A stretch of DNA of 35,262 nt from Oceanobacillus halotolerans (GCF_010993955.1 NZ_WIXL01000001.1:1-35262), one strand, 5' to 3'. Shown: positions 9,605 through 21,414, numbered from the stretch's first letter. The notes: generated by a model not told the origin, from the sequence alone. Program-made: numbers and translations.

Positions 9605-10384
9605 CTAGGAGTCAATTCCAAAAAAGACCTTCGCATTTTCTGTCGTTTTTTTACATAATTCGTCGTAATCCATCCCACGTAGTGCTGCTATTTTTTCTGC
9701 CACCAATGTCACATAAGATGGTTCATTTCGTTTCCCTCGATTTGGGTGAGGAGCTAGAAATGGTGCATCTGTTTCCACTAGTAATCGATCAAGTGGTAGT
9801 TCTACTGCAACTTCCTTAGGATGTGTCGCATTTTTAAATGTTACTGGACCACCTAGTGAAATATAAAAGTTCATATCTAAGCAATCCTGGACGTATTGAA
9901 CAGAATCATTGTAACAATGCATAATTCCTCCAACGTCTTTTGCATTTTCCTCTTTTAAAATAGCAATTATATCCTCAGTTGCCTCACGATTATGAATGAT
10001 TATTGGCATATTTACTTTCTTCGCTAAGTGTATTTGTTTACGAAATACTTCTTTTTGTACAGCTTTAGGTGATTTATCCCAATGGTAATCAAGCCCCATT
10101 TCACCTATAGCAACAACTTTTGGATGAGAAGATAATTCTTCGATCCAGGCTAGGTCATCATCTGTCATATCAATTGCATCAACTGGGTGCCAGCCTACCG
10201 CTGCATAAATTGTTTCATATTGTTCGGCTATTTCTATCGCTAATGGAATTGTTTCCCGATCAAATCCGACTACTACCATGTATTGTACAGCTGCATCAAA
10301 TGCACGTTGAATTGTCTCTTCTCGATCCTCAAAAAACTGTCTCGCATTCATATGTACATGCGTATCAAATAACACTTTATCCAC
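9605..10384 (-). CDS. tatD: TatD-family metal-dependent hydrolase (YabD)
   Basis: The 259-residue TIM-barrel hydrolase of the TatD DNase family has all metal ligands: His9 and His11 (DTHVHM), Glu95 (GEMGLDYH), His131 (IIIHNRE), His156 (MHCY) and Asp206 (ETDAPFL). Family members show 3'-5' exonuclease or DNase activity; the physiological role of the Bacillus copy is not certain. The ATG follows a purine-rich stretch (AAGGAGTGG). It lies between metG and yabE as in B. subtilis. About 180 bases with a repeat remnant separate it from metG. Confidence 0.94.
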   Translation of the reverse strand: MDKVLFDTHVHMNARQFFEDREETIQRAFDAAVQYMVVVGFDRETIPLAIEIAEQYETIYAAVGWHPVDAIDMTDDDLAWIEELSSHPKVVAIGEMGLDYHWDKSPKAVQKEVFRKQIHLAKKVNMPIIIHNREATEDIIAILKEENAKDVGGIMHCYNDSVQYVQDCLDMNFYISLGGPVTFKNATHPKEVAVELPLDRLLVETDAPFLAPHPNRGKRNEPSYVTLVAEKIAALRGMDYDELCKKTTENAKVFFGIDS

Positions 10385-10489
10385 TCCTTATATAGGAAAA
10401 GGCCATACTCCCTTCCGAGCTGACCTTATCACTTTTTAAAAATAATGGTTGCATTCACATAAGCAAGATGAATGTGTAGCATTTTTTAT

Positions 10490-10544
10490 TTAAATTACCG
10501 CTACAAAAAACACTACGCTTTCACCAGGGGCATAAGTGCGACAT
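10490..10544 (-). repeat. Family A/D repeat fragment A4
   Basis: AAATTACCGCTAC...ACTACGCTTTCACCAGGGGCATAAGTGCGACAT: the left core of family A plus the first 29 bases of the D module, then unrelated sequence. It is a truncated copy just downstream of metG. Confidence 0.65.
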
Positions 10545-10568
10545 TATAAAACAACAAAGAAATCAGGC

Positions 10569-12602
<2,034 letters not shown>

Positions 12603-12667
12603 TTATTGAAACATTTCTACTTCTTTAACCATTGTAGACACTATTTCTTCGTTCTATCCTGTATACA

Positions 12668-13546
12668 TCATGATGAATCTACATGATAGATTTGATAGAC
12701 ATCCCGCTTTGGTAGTTTTCGATCAGCTGCTACCTTTTTAATAGCTTCCTTGCTTTTTATATTATCTTTTTCTATATAATGGTTTACATGTTCTAAAATA
12801 CTTAAGTGACTCCACCATAACGATGTTTCTGGAAGTACTTCTTCCGTTTGTCCTTCTACAACGATACAACATTCTCCCTTAATTTCCTTATCACTTATCC
12901 AACTTAATACTTCTTCAACAGTACCTCTTGTATACTCCTCAAAACGTTTGGTTAATTCCCTGGCAATCACAACTTGTCGATTCCCTAATACTTGCCTGAT
13001 TGCTTGTAAAGTATCTTTAATGCGATAGGGGGATTCATAAAAGAGTAAGGTTGCACGAATTGGGTTCAATCGATCTAATTCTTCTTCCTTTTCCTTTTTC
13101 TTTCGGGGCAAAAACCCATAAAAGTGGAATTCACCAGTTGGTAACCCAGAGCCAATCAAACTACATAAGGCTGCATTTGCACCAGGTAATACAACAACAG
13201 GCATGTCCTCTTGAATGGTACGTTGAATTAACTCATATCCTGGATCCGAAATACCTGGCATACCAGCATCACTTACGATTGCAATAGAGTCACCCTTTGC
13301 TAGTCGTTCAATCATAGAGTCCTCTCGTTGAAGCTTATTATGATCATGGTAACTAATAAGTGGGGTAGAAATGGCAAAATGGTTAAGCAGCTTTTTCGTA
13401 TTTCTAGTATCCTCTGCTGCAATAAACGCAACATGTTTTAATGTGTCTACTGCACGATATGTAATATCTGCTAAATTGCCAATTGGGGTTGGGACAACAT
13501 ATAGTGTCCCAACTTCATGCTCACTAAAGCTTTTCTGATTGTTCAT
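12668..13546 (-). CDS. rsmI: RsmI, 16S rRNA 2'-O-methyltransferase (YabC)
   Basis: The 292-residue tetrapyrrole-methylase-fold enzyme methylates the ribose of C1402 in 16S rRNA. The N-terminal VGTLYVVPTPIGNLADIT and the IVSDAGMPGISDPG motif are diagnostic. It overlaps yazA upstream by 23 bases and is the last gene of the yaaR-rsmI operon. GAAGTGAT lies ahead of its ATG. No clear terminator follows before metG, 137 bases downstream. Confidence 0.97.
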   Translation of the reverse strand: MNNQKSFSEHEVGTLYVVPTPIGNLADITYRAVDTLKHVAFIAAEDTRNTKKLLNHFAISTPLISYHDHNKLQREDSMIERLAKGDSIAIVSDAGMPGISDPGYELIQRTIQEDMPVVVLPGANAALCSLIGSGLPTGEFHFYGFLPRKKKEKEEELDRLNPIRATLLFYESPYRIKDTLQAIRQVLGNRQVVIARELTKRFEEYTRGTVEEVLSWISDKEIKGECCIVVEGQTEEVLPETSLWWSHLSILEHVNHYIEKDNIKSKEAIKKVAADRKLPKRDVYQIYHVDSS

Positions 13547-13817
13547 ATTGCATCACTTCTTTCAGCTTATCCCGAATCAGTCGTACTTTTTCTTTTCGTG
13601 GTTGTTGTTTTATTTCATACTCTTTCTGTAGTGCTTCTTCTTTTGTTGGAAAGGATTCTACATAAACAACTTGAAATGGTCCACGACCTCTTGTATATTT
13701 AGCACCCTTTCCTTCTTCATGCATTTTCACACGGCGTTCTAAATCAGTTGTATACCCTGTATAAAGTGAATTATCGCTACATTTTAACATATAGACAATA
13801 TGTGTGTTAGTTTCCAT
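13524..13817 (-). CDS. yazA: YazA, GIY-YIG nuclease-domain protein
   Basis: The 97-residue small GIY-YIG domain protein begins [20 protein letters not shown]; the two halves of the motif are seen as VYML and LYTGYT, with a conserved Arg and Glu following ([10 protein letters not shown]). Family members are annotated as putative endonucleases, with no settled function in Bacillus. The start at 13817 matches the family N-terminus; the GGAGG site lies about 15 bases away, unusually far, and it sits inside the end of yabB (11-base overlap). A longer frame opens at 13862 but lacks family support. Confidence 0.93.
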   Translation of the reverse strand: METNTHIVYMLKCSDNSLYTGYTTDLERRVKMHEEGKGAKYTRGRGPFQVVYVESFPTKEEALQKEYEIKQQPRKEKVRLIRDKLKEVMQYEQSEKL

Positions 13818-14544
13818 AGATAATGGTTTCTGCCTCCTTCGTATATGTTCCATCCTCTTCATATATATAAAGGGGAGGAAGGACCTTTAAATCAGCTTTC
13901 CCATCTCGAATCCCTTCCATAAGTAACATATTTGCTTCTTTTCCTTTTTTTGGATATATTAACTGCATCCGTTTGGGCTCTAATTTATACTGGCGAAATA
14001 AAGATATTATATCAACCAATCTACCTGGACGATGTACCATGGCTACCTTGCCTCCAGGCTTCACATAACGCTTGCTAACCCTTACGACATCTTCTAAAGT
14101 AGCATACACTTCATGCCTTGCAATAGTGAGATAATCATTTTGGTTATACTCTCTTTTCGACGGCGTTGAAAAATATGGTGGATTACAGGTCACAACATCA
14201 TAGCTACTTTGATCAAGCTTTACCGTATTTAGATCATGATGGAGCATGTCTATTTGACCTTCCAACTCGTTTAATGCCACACTTCTCCGTGCCATATCCA
14301 CTAATCGTTCTTGAATTTCCACACCTGTAATGGTCGCATTCGATCTTCTGGATAATAGAAGCGGGATGACCCCATTACCTGTACATAAATCTAACATCTT
14401 ACCTTTTTTAATAGGAACAGATACAAAATCAGCTAATAAAACAGCATCCAATGAAAAAGCAAACACAGATGGACTTTGGATAATTTGCATTCCTTTTTCT
14501 GCTAATAAATAATCCAGTCGTTCATCCTCATAAAGCTGTACCAT
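13807..14544 (-). CDS. yabB: YabB, TrmN6-like tRNA adenine N6-methyltransferase
   Basis: The 245-residue class I SAM-dependent methyltransferase has motif [17 protein letters not shown] (about 50-65) and the N6-adenine signature NPPYF (about 122). It probably makes m6A37 in a tRNA, as TrmN6 does in tRNA1-Val. The ATG at 14544 matches the family start ([14 protein letters not shown]) and follows AAAGGAATTAACAAG. An earlier in-frame start at 14601 lies in the stable hairpin at 14570-14598, which makes it unlikely. It is in the operon between yabA and yazA. Confidence 0.93.
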   Translation of the reverse strand: MVQLYEDERLDYLLAEKGMQIIQSPSVFAFSLDAVLLADFVSVPIKKGKMLDLCTGNGVIPLLLSRRSNATITGVEIQERLVDMARRSVALNELEGQIDMLHHDLNTVKLDQSSYDVVTCNPPYFSTPSKREYNQNDYLTIARHEVYATLEDVVRVSKRYVKPGGKVAMVHRPGRLVDIISLFRQYKLEPKRMQLIYPKKGKEANMLLMEGIRDGKADLKVLPPLYIYEEDGTYTKEAETIIYGN

Positions 14545-14569
14545 CTTGTTAATTCCTTTCTGATGTAAC

Positions 14570-14598
14570 AATGGCTGCCCTGTAAAAGGACAGCCATT
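14570..14598 (-). promoter_or_regulatory. Intra-operon hairpin in front of yabB
   Basis: On the minus strand AATGGCTGTCC pairs with GGGCAGCCATT (11 bp, one G-T) around a 7-base loop. It lies between the yabA stop and the yabB ribosome site. No T-run follows, so it is not a standard terminator. It may be an mRNA stabiliser, an attenuator remnant or a processing site. Confidence 0.6.
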
Positions 14599-14608
14599 CA
14601 TTACATCG

Positions 14609-14959
14609 TTACTTTGATTTATTTAAAAACTCTAGGCAAAATAAACAATCCTTATCCTCTCTCGGACTACCAAAATGGACATTACAAATATGAAATCCTT
14701 CTTCATACAGCCTTGCCAAATTATCATAGCCCTCACCAGGTATTTCCTTTACTGGCTTTTTTGCTGGAGGGTCCTCCGAATCTTCCTTTTCTTGAGTAGT
14801 ATTCAAACGATTACGCAAATGATGATTTTCCACCGAAAGTCGATGGTTTTCTTCTAAGAGGTTGCCTAACTTTCCTTTTACGTCGCCAAGCTGCTCGTAT
14901 AGCTCCCCTAATTTCCGTTCCATATCCGATAATTGGTTAATCATTTCCCGTTTGTTCAA
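14609..14959 (-). CDS. yabA: YabA, replication initiation control protein
   Basis: The 116-residue protein is the Firmicute negative regulator of DnaA, which bridges DnaA and the DnaN sliding clamp. Residues 1-55 form a coiled coil ([20 protein letters not shown]...). The C-terminal zinc module has His90, Cys92, His95, Cys105 and Cys108 (FHICNVHFG...CLFC). It starts with TTG at 14959, preceded by GGGGTGAGTAGGC; the match [10 protein letters not shown] supports this start. It lies between ricT and yabB in the operon. Confidence 0.97.
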   Translation of the reverse strand: MNKREMINQLSDMERKLGELYEQLGDVKGKLGNLLEENHRLSVENHHLRNRLNTTQEKEDSEDPPAKKPVKEIPGEGYDNLARLYEEGFHICNVHFGSPREDKDCLFCLEFLNKSK

Positions 14960-14973
14960 GCCTACTCACCCCA

Positions 14974-15801
14974 CTATTTTGTGGCTTGTGCTGTAATAAT
15001 ACCTTCTTCAATTAGTTCATCTAATGTATATTCAATCACACGCTCTTTTTCTGGAATTTCAATTTGGATCAGTCTCTCGAGAATATTTAGTCCGACTACT
15101 TTTCCCTGTCCATATGGGGTTTTTACCGATTCGCCTAAATCTGGCAATTCACGCTTTGCATTTTCATAGTCATCATTCTCATATTTTAAACAGCACATTA
15201 ACCGACCACATAACCCAGAAATTTTTGCTGGATTTAACGAGAGGTTTTGATCTTTAGCCATTTTAATGGATACTGGCTCAAAGTCCCCTAAAAATGTCGA
15301 ACAACACAACATTCTACCACAAGGACCAATACCACCTAGCATTTTCGCTTCATCTCGAACACCAATTTGTCTTAACTCAATTCGGGTTTTGAACAATGCT
15401 GCTAAATCCTTTACTAAATTACGAAAGTCAACACGACCATCCGCTGTAAAATAAAAAATAATTTTATTACGATCAAAGGTATATTCGACATCAACCAAAT
15501 TCATATCAAGGTTATGATCACTGATTTTCGTTGTACAGATATCAAATGCTTTTTTTGCTTGCTCTTGATTTTCTGCTACTGTAATTCTATCTTTTTCAGT
15601 AGCGATGCGAAGAACCTTTTTCAATGGGAGGACAACATCCTCTTCATCGACTTGCTTTTTAGCAATTACCACTTTTCCAAACTCAATACCACGTACTGTT
15701 TCCACAATAACGTAGCTATCTATTGAAACAGCATAATCGCCTGGATCAAAATAATATATTTTACCCGCTTTTTTAAAACGGACACCTATAACTTTTATCA
15801 A
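14974..15801 (-). CDS. ricT: RicT (YaaT), PSP1-domain subunit of the Fe-S RicAFT complex
   Basis: The 275-residue PSP1-domain protein is part of the RicA-RicF-RicT complex, which carries Fe-S clusters and stimulates RNase Y cleavage; it affects biofilm, competence and sporulation in B. subtilis. Six clustered cysteines are visible: 161, 166, 167, 198, 203 and 204 (GPCGRMLCCS and LCGRLMCC). The start is TTG (15801) with GAGGTGATAGATA upstream. holB ends 6 bases earlier and yabA starts 14 bases later. Confidence 0.97.
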   Translation of the reverse strand: MIKVIGVRFKKAGKIYYFDPGDYAVSIDSYVIVETVRGIEFGKVVIAKKQVDEEDVVLPLKKVLRIATEKDRITVAENQEQAKKAFDICTTKISDHNLDMNLVDVEYTFDRNKIIFYFTADGRVDFRNLVKDLAALFKTRIELRQIGVRDEAKMLGGIGPCGRMLCCSTFLGDFEPVSIKMAKDQNLSLNPAKISGLCGRLMCCLKYENDDYENAKRELPDLGESVKTPYGQGKVVGLNILERLIQIEIPEKERVIEYTLDELIEEGIITAQATK

Positions 15802-15807
15802 TATCTA

Positions 15808-16797
15808 TCACCTCTGTATATGAAGTGTGAGCTGCTCCATCACTAATGTTGGATGGATATTTTGCTTTAATTTTTGCTTTGCTTCTAAGATGGCTTGTAA
15901 AATGGAAAGAAGTTTTTCAGGGGAGAACGTTAAAGCAGCTTGCTTTAATTTTTCATCCTGTTCTTCAAAGACTACCATTGCATCTTTATAATCTAAATGG
16001 TAATAAAGAATATCTTTAAAAGCTAATAAAAGCAAATCCAATCCTTGCTCTTGCTGGTTTCGTTCACTAAAATGGGTTAACCAATTGTGATGAATAAATA
16101 AAAATACATCATTTGGCTTAGATGTAACTATTTCTATCAATTGTATCATTACTTTTCGTGCTTCTGCAAACCACTCACCCTCATTCCAATGAAGTGCTTC
16201 TTCTACATTATTGGTTAGTGCACTCATTAGACGTGCATGAGCTTGACTCATTCCAGCATGTAATAACTGTTCTTGAAAACGATCCGAACTGAGTGGTTGC
16301 AAGTCAATCACTTGGCATCGTGAACGAACAGTTGGAATAATCGATTGACTATTATCTGTTAGCATAATGGCGGTGGTTTGTTTACTCGGTTCTTCTAAAA
16401 ATTTTAAGATACGGTTTGCAGCATTAACCGTTAATGTATCCGCATTTTTTACGATGTACACTTTTTGCGATGATTCGACACCAGAATACGTAAATTCTTT
16501 TTGCAAGTATTCAATTTGTTCTTTTTTAATGGATTGTCCATCTGGTTCAATGATATGAACGTCTGGATGATTCCCAGACAGAATTCGTTTGCAATTTGTA
16601 CAATGATTGCATGGCTCTACTCCATCTGGCTGCTCACAAAATACGCGTTTCGCAATTAATAATGCAATTGCCTCTTTCCCTGTACCACGCTCACCTTGCA
16701 ATAAATAGGCATGGGAAACACGGCTCTTTTGAATACTATTTGTAATAATCCTGCTCGCTAATGGTTGAATTTCCGCGATTTCTGAGAATGTCTGCAT
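15808..16797 (-). CDS. holB: HolB, DNA polymerase III delta-prime subunit
   Basis: The 329-residue AAA+ clamp-loader subunit has a P-loop-like GERGTGKE at 35-42, a four-Cys zinc module at Cys54, 63, 66 and 69, and the SRC arginine-finger motif (TVRSRCQVIDL). It works with tau (DnaX, 24247-25941 here) and HolA to load the beta clamp. The ATG follows AGGGTGTGGACCG. It is the second gene of the yaaR-rsmI operon. Confidence 0.97.
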   Translation of the reverse strand: MQTFSEIAEIQPLASRIITNSIQKSRVSHAYLLQGERGTGKEAIALLIAKRVFCEQPDGVEPCNHCTNCKRILSGNHPDVHIIEPDGQSIKKEQIEYLQKEFTYSGVESSQKVYIVKNADTLTVNAANRILKFLEEPSKQTTAIMLTDNSQSIIPTVRSRCQVIDLQPLSSDRFQEQLLHAGMSQAHARLMSALTNNVEEALHWNEGEWFAEARKVMIQLIEIVTSKPNDVFLFIHHNWLTHFSERNQQEQGLDLLLLAFKDILYYHLDYKDAMVVFEEQDEKLKQAALTFSPEKLLSILQAILEAKQKLKQNIHPTLVMEQLTLHIQR

Positions 16798-16814
16798 CGG
16801 TCCACACCCTATTT

Positions 16815-17252
16815 TTAAGTATATAAATTAACCAGTAATCCTCTTACTTCGTCAATAAGTCCTAAGAGGTTTACTGTTTTTCTTTCTTGATTCATCACTT
16901 CTTCGGTTAATTCAATTAACTTATTGTCTACTTCTTTTACAATGGTTAATTTACGATTTTGACCAGTCATGCCAAAACTATGTGATTGATGAAGATCTAA
17001 TCCATTGGAAACTGTTTCTTTTAAAAATCCCTTCACCATTCGTTTGAACTTAACTAAGTCTTGCATGGTACGGGAGCGTGCTAATTTATCCCCTTGCGCG
17101 GTAATATGTTTCATTAGCTGCTGTAGTTCTTGTTGTTGCATTTTTTTCGTTTGGGACTGAATGATGTGATCAAACGATTGTTTTGTTGCCGTATTTTGGT
17201 TAGGTTTCGTGGTCTTTTCCATATTGGAAAGCATTTCTTTATTAATTTTCAT
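16815..17252 (-). CDS. yaaR: YaaR, DUF327-family protein
   Basis: The 145-residue helical, charged protein of the YaaR/DUF327 family is always found just upstream of holB in Bacilli. Its function is unknown. The N-terminal 40 residues are low-complexity (Gln/Lys rich) and the rest is predicted helical. The ATG at 17252 is preceded by GGGGCTGAGTTG; a TTG directly before it (17255) is a less likely start. It is the first gene of the operon; a TATAAT (17303-17308, minus strand) lacks a clear -35 and sits at the edge of repeat A5a. Confidence 0.93.
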   Translation of the reverse strand: MKINKEMLSNMEKTTKPNQNTATKQSFDHIIQSQTKKMQQQELQQLMKHITAQGDKLARSRTMQDLVKFKRMVKGFLKETVSNGLDLHQSHSFGMTGQNRKLTIVKEVDNKLIELTEEVMNQERKTVNLLGLIDEVRGLLVNLYT

Positions 17253-17309
17253 CAACTCAGCCCCTTCTTTTAAAATATGCTCCCTGTAAGGTTACGTCGT
17301 ATATTATAC

Positions 17310-17560
17310 CGCATAATGATTGTCTTTTACTGCACATAAACTATATGATGCGCAGTAAAGTTGTGCATTGATTTCCGCTACGGACAGTCGCTTTCACCAT
17401 GGGTATAAGTGCGACATCTGTTCAAACTTTTCGTTTTCACAGTGTCTTCTTTACCGCAGGCACGGCCTCAGCCTCCTCGGACTAGCGTCCTGTGGGGTCT
17501 CACCGATCTCCTACTTCCCGCAGGAGTCTTCGTGTTTTTCCTCCGCTAAGTTGTGCTACC
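17310..17560 (-). repeat. Family A repeat, copy A5a with D module
   Basis: The order is GATGCGCAGTAAAG, CCGCTACGGACAGTCG, D module (17389-about 17455: CTTTCACCATGGGTATAAG...CAGTGTCTTCTTTACCG), CCTCAGCCTCCTCGG, then CCCGCAGGAGTC. It faces A5b (17655-17900), the two being separated by 94 bases, as two halves of one long inverted repeat between darA and yaaR. Confidence 0.75.
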
Positions 17561-17654
17561 CTCGTTTTTATCATTACAATTGACAATATAACAGTTGCTC
17601 GAAGCGAATGATAGACATTGTCAATATTGTGTATTTTTAATTTAGAAAACTATT
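17561..17654. other. Spacer between A5a and A5b with an 8-bp inverted repeat
   Basis: TTGACAAT (about 17579-17586) and ATTGTCAA (about 17616-17623) form an inverted pair separated by about 29 bases. The first copy could serve as a -35 box on the plus strand, but no clear -10 follows. It does not occur in the other A-pair spacers. Confidence 0.4.
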
Positions 17655-17900
17655 CAAAGCAGCGGAAAATGCGAGACTCCTACGGGAAAAGGAACAGTCT
17701 GAAGACCCCACAGCGAGCGTACTTTGCTCGCGAGGAGGCTGAAGCGTTCCCCGAGGAAAGCGAGTGTTTTCCGCTGCGGTGGTTTATCACTCATCCTATA
17801 AAGAATAATAAGGAAACATGTTAAAACTACTGCGTATAACCCATCTTATATGCATGTCGTTTCATGCTAGAAAGCAACAATCTCTTCGAAAATAGCTCAA
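17655..17900 (+). repeat. Family A repeat, copy A5b
   Basis: The inner arm contains GAGACTCCTACGGG, GAAGACCCCACAGCGAGCG and GCGAGGAGGCTGAAGCG. The outer arm is CATCTTATATGCATG...GAAAGCAACAATCTC. It is more GC-rich than the outer arm and has no ORF with recognisable similarity. Confidence 0.75.
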
Positions 17901-17946
17901 AATTATGACACTTGATTACGACCAATTATGTGAAAAGTGCTTTGCT

Positions 17947-18919
<973 letters not shown>

Positions 18920-18932
18920 GTCATTTTTCTCC

Positions 18933-20345
18933 TTACTTCAAAACACGTAATCCATTGTTTATATCACGATGTTGAATAGTAATACCTTTATCTATTAATT
19001 GTTCTAGAAAACCAATCTGTTCATGCGTAATAACCTCTCCTTTTAGTATTATTGGAATACCTGGAGGATACGGGATTACGGCTTCTGCTGCAATATCGCC
19101 AATTGCCTCATAAAAGGACTTTTGAACAATCTCATGTTTATTTATTGTATGATAAGACAGGGCTAATTCTTGCATCGGTTTGATAAAAAGATTCGATAAT
19201 TCTATTGTATCATGATCAAGTCTATTTTTTAATTGATCATTTACGCTTTTTACGGCATTTTCTAACTGCTTTACCTTATCAAATGGTGCTAATCCATGAA
19301 TGAACAGGATTTGATTATGGGTAACTAGTTCTGGATGAATTCCTTCTTGCTCAAAAAAATGAGCAGCATCCTCACAAGAAACACCATCTTTTATATGTAG
19401 TGTCAGTTTTAAAGGATCCGCAGAATGGATCACTTTCCAGTGCTGGGATTTTTGGAAAATGTTCTTTACCCTAGTTACACTATCCATTACGTAATCTAGG
19501 TCTTCTTTCGTTCGTGTTGCTAAATAGGCACGAGCAATATCTAACGAAGCCATAATCGGATAGGATGGACTGCTTGATTGAATCATTTGTAAATAATAAG
19601 CTACTCGTTCTTGTGATACAAGGGTAGAATTTACATGCAAGAATGAACCCATTGTCATCGCTGGAGCCATTTTATGTGCCGATTGAACAACAATATCAGC
19701 ACCAAGTTCAATCGAGGATGGGGGAAATAAATCACTGATTGAAAAATGAACACCATGTGCTTCATCCACTAATACTGGAATTTGATAGGAATGAGCTACT
19801 TGAATCATATCACCAAGGTTGTACGTTTCCCCATAATAATCTGGGTATGTAAGAAGAACAGCCTTAGCATCAGGATGAACTTTTAGAGCTTGTTCGATCG
19901 TTTCTACTGATGGTGTAGTATACCTATCGACAGCTTTATCAAATATTGGGGAAATAAAGATAGGTCTAGCACCACTTAATTCCAATCCATGCATAATAGA
20001 CTTATGACTATTCCGCTGGACAATCACTTTATCATTTGCCTGACACGTAGCTAATATCATCGCAAGATTGCCTGCTGTCGTTCCATTTACTAAGAAGAAA
20101 GTATGATCTGTTCTGAAATAGGATGCTGCTAATGATTCGGCTTCCGCAATGACACCCTGTGGTGCATGCAAATCATCTAGTCCCGGTAGCTCTGTTACGT
20201 CAAGTGATAGAATGTTTTCATACATCTGTTTTGCAGCAGAAGGAAGGATGTTTCCATTTTTGTGACCAGGTACATGAAACGAAATAGGTTGTTGTTGTTG
20301 GAATTGGTTCATTTTCTCAAAAAGAGGCATTTTTTCCTGATTCAT
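18933..20345 (-). CDS. yaaO: YaaO, Orn/Lys/Arg decarboxylase-family PLP enzyme
   Basis: The 470-residue fold-type I PLP enzyme belongs to the short Firmicute branch of the Orn/Lys/Arg decarboxylases (SpeA/YaaO). The PLP lysine is Lys225 in SAHKMAPAM and DEAHG is at 194-198; the C-terminal domain covers about 380-470. Substrate preference (Lys, Arg or Orn) cannot be read from the sequence. The ATG follows AAAGGAATGAAATAAT. It is 13 bases upstream of tmk and heads yaaO-tmk-darA. Confidence 0.92.
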   Translation of the reverse strand: MNQEKMPLFEKMNQFQQQQPISFHVPGHKNGNILPSAAKQMYENILSLDVTELPGLDDLHAPQGVIAEAESLAASYFRTDHTFFLVNGTTAGNLAMILATCQANDKVIVQRNSHKSIMHGLELSGARPIFISPIFDKAVDRYTTPSVETIEQALKVHPDAKAVLLTYPDYYGETYNLGDMIQVAHSYQIPVLVDEAHGVHFSISDLFPPSSIELGADIVVQSAHKMAPAMTMGSFLHVNSTLVSQERVAYYLQMIQSSSPSYPIMASLDIARAYLATRTKEDLDYVMDSVTRVKNIFQKSQHWKVIHSADPLKLTLHIKDGVSCEDAAHFFEQEGIHPELVTHNQILFIHGLAPFDKVKQLENAVKSVNDQLKNRLDHDTIELSNLFIKPMQELALSYHTINKHEIVQKSFYEAIGDIAAEAVIPYPPGIPIILKGEVITHEQIGFLEQLIDKGITIQHRDINNGLRVLK

Positions 20346-20635
20346 ATTATTTCATTCCTTTTGTGGTTTAACAATTTATTCATCTATTTAGAGTATGCGA
20401 AAATAATGTGTTTGCCAAGTATTAATATAAATTCGTGAAAGCTACCGTTTTTGCCATTAAAAAGGTCAAAAGTGTTGTTACTGTTTTTAAGTAACTCAAC
20501 TTTCGCAGTGTAAAAATAAGGCTTAGAACATAAGTGTTATGGCGTTTTTGCTATTGTAATATATTTCTTGACAGTTGACCTTTCTAAAAAGAAAAACACT
20601 TCAATGTTTGGTATGGTTTAATTGACTAATATAAC
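20346..20635. other. Gap between toxin terminator and yaaO
   Basis: About 290 bases. It holds the candidate yaaO promoter (20390-20418) and otherwise nothing I can name. Confidence 0.5.
20390..20418 (-). promoter_or_regulatory. Possible SigA promoter of yaaO-tmk-darA
   Basis: On the minus strand TTGGCA, a 17-base spacer and TACTCT. The -35 is a good match and the -10 is poor. Confidence 0.4.
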
Positions 20636-20676
20636 AAAATAACATCATAACCATAATCCATAGTCATGATGTTATT
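20636..20676 (-). terminator. Terminator of the toxin-antitoxin pair
   Basis: Eleven-base arms AATAACATCAT / ATGATGTTATT, extended by imperfect pairing, with T-rich flanks. The stem overlaps the toxin stop codon. Confidence 0.75.
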
Positions 20677-20971
20677 CATTTAATTCTAATTCTGGTAATT
20701 CTCTATCGCTATGAAGAACGCGGGCAACTTCCATCACATTTTCTTTTATTCTATAAATTATTCGATAATTATTGAAAAATTTCTCTCTGATTAATTCATT
20801 ATTTAATTCGGGTACAATCCTACCTGAGTATGGGAATATAGCCATTGTTTCAACAGAATCAATAATTCTAAAGACAAATAATCTGGCATTCTCTTCAGAG
20901 TCTATAGAGATATAAGAAATGATATCCTCAAAATCACTAACGGCTAATTTTGACCATCTTATTTCAGCCAT
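20672..20971 (-). CDS. RelE/ParE-family toxin
   Basis: The 99-residue protein has the RelE/ParE fold pattern: N-terminal WSKLAVSDFEDIISYIS, FPYSGRIVPEL in the middle, then NYRIIYRIKENVMEVARVLHSDR at the end. It is likely a type II toxin; whether it cuts mRNA on the ribosome or hits gyrase is not decidable by eye. It overlaps the upstream small gene by 13 bases, typical of antitoxin-first modules. It occupies the csfB-yaaO interval where B. subtilis has xpaC-yaaN, which suggests an insertion or replacement. Confidence 0.87.
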   Translation of the reverse strand: MAEIRWSKLAVSDFEDIISYISIDSEENARLFVFRIIDSVETMAIFPYSGRIVPELNNELIREKFFNNYRIIYRIKENVMEVARVLHSDRELPELELNE

Positions 20972-21141
20972 TTAGCAAATTTTTCCTTCACTTTATCATG
21001 AGAATAATACTCTCCATCATTAAGTTGGTTCAACCCTTTTTCAATCTTCTCTTTAACAGAAAGTTTCTTAATAATATCCTCTAAAGTTACATCATTAGGT
21101 AGGTCTTTAATAATTTTTATAACTTCTTCTTTTGTACTCAT
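20959..21141 (-). CDS. Antitoxin partner of the RelE/ParE toxin
   Basis: The 60-residue protein begins MSTKEEVIKIIKDLPNDVT. The layout (short helical N-terminus, then IEKGLNQLNDGEYYSHDKVKEKFAKWL) is that of small antitoxins found next to RelE/ParE toxins: a toxin-wrapping C-terminal helix follows the conserved GEYYSHDKV-like turn. No HTH or AbrB-type DNA-binding domain is obvious, so autoregulation is uncertain. GGAGGTAGTTGA precedes the ATG. Confidence 0.82.
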   Translation of the reverse strand: MSTKEEVIKIIKDLPNDVTLEDIIKKLSVKEKIEKGLNQLNDGEYYSHDKVKEKFAKWLK

Positions 21142-21170
21142 TCAACTACCTCCTAACTTTTATTATCATC

Positions 21171-21199
21171 ATTATAAACCAAAACCGTTTCATAATCAT
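21171..21199 (-). promoter_or_regulatory. Possible promoter of the toxin-antitoxin pair
   Basis: On the minus strand TATAAT (21171-21176) with ATGATT 17 bases upstream. The spacer holds the near-palindrome AAACGGTTT (21182-21190), a possible operator. The -35 match is weak. Confidence 0.4.
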
Positions 21200-21288
21200 C
21201 AGTTGATTCAAGGGCCATCTTATATTTAACTTTTACACAAAAAGTTATCTTGCTTATTGTTGCCCCTATACTTCAATTAGTAATAAAA

Positions 21289-21319
21289 GGGTGCTTATCT
21301 TTCTTATAGATAAGCACCC
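21289..21319 (-). terminator. Strong terminator downstream of csfB
   Basis: A perfect 12-bp stem (GGGTGCTTATCT and its complement) with a 7-base loop is followed by TTTTATTAC on the minus strand and GTTTGTTT on the plus strand. It lies about 240 bases after csfB, so the csfB transcript may cover the small frame at 21415-21543. Confidence 0.85.
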
Positions 21320-21414
21320 GTTTGTTTAGGTACAGTTATTCACAAGTCAATTTGCAAATGCACTTCTAAACAATAATTTTAAAATAGACTCTATAAACAG
21401 GACAAAGAGAATTT

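Noticed and set aside
20460-20520. Resemblance of GTTACTGTTTTTAAGTAAC to the 52-bp repeat unit
   Set aside because: The match is short and loose, and no tandem period is present there.
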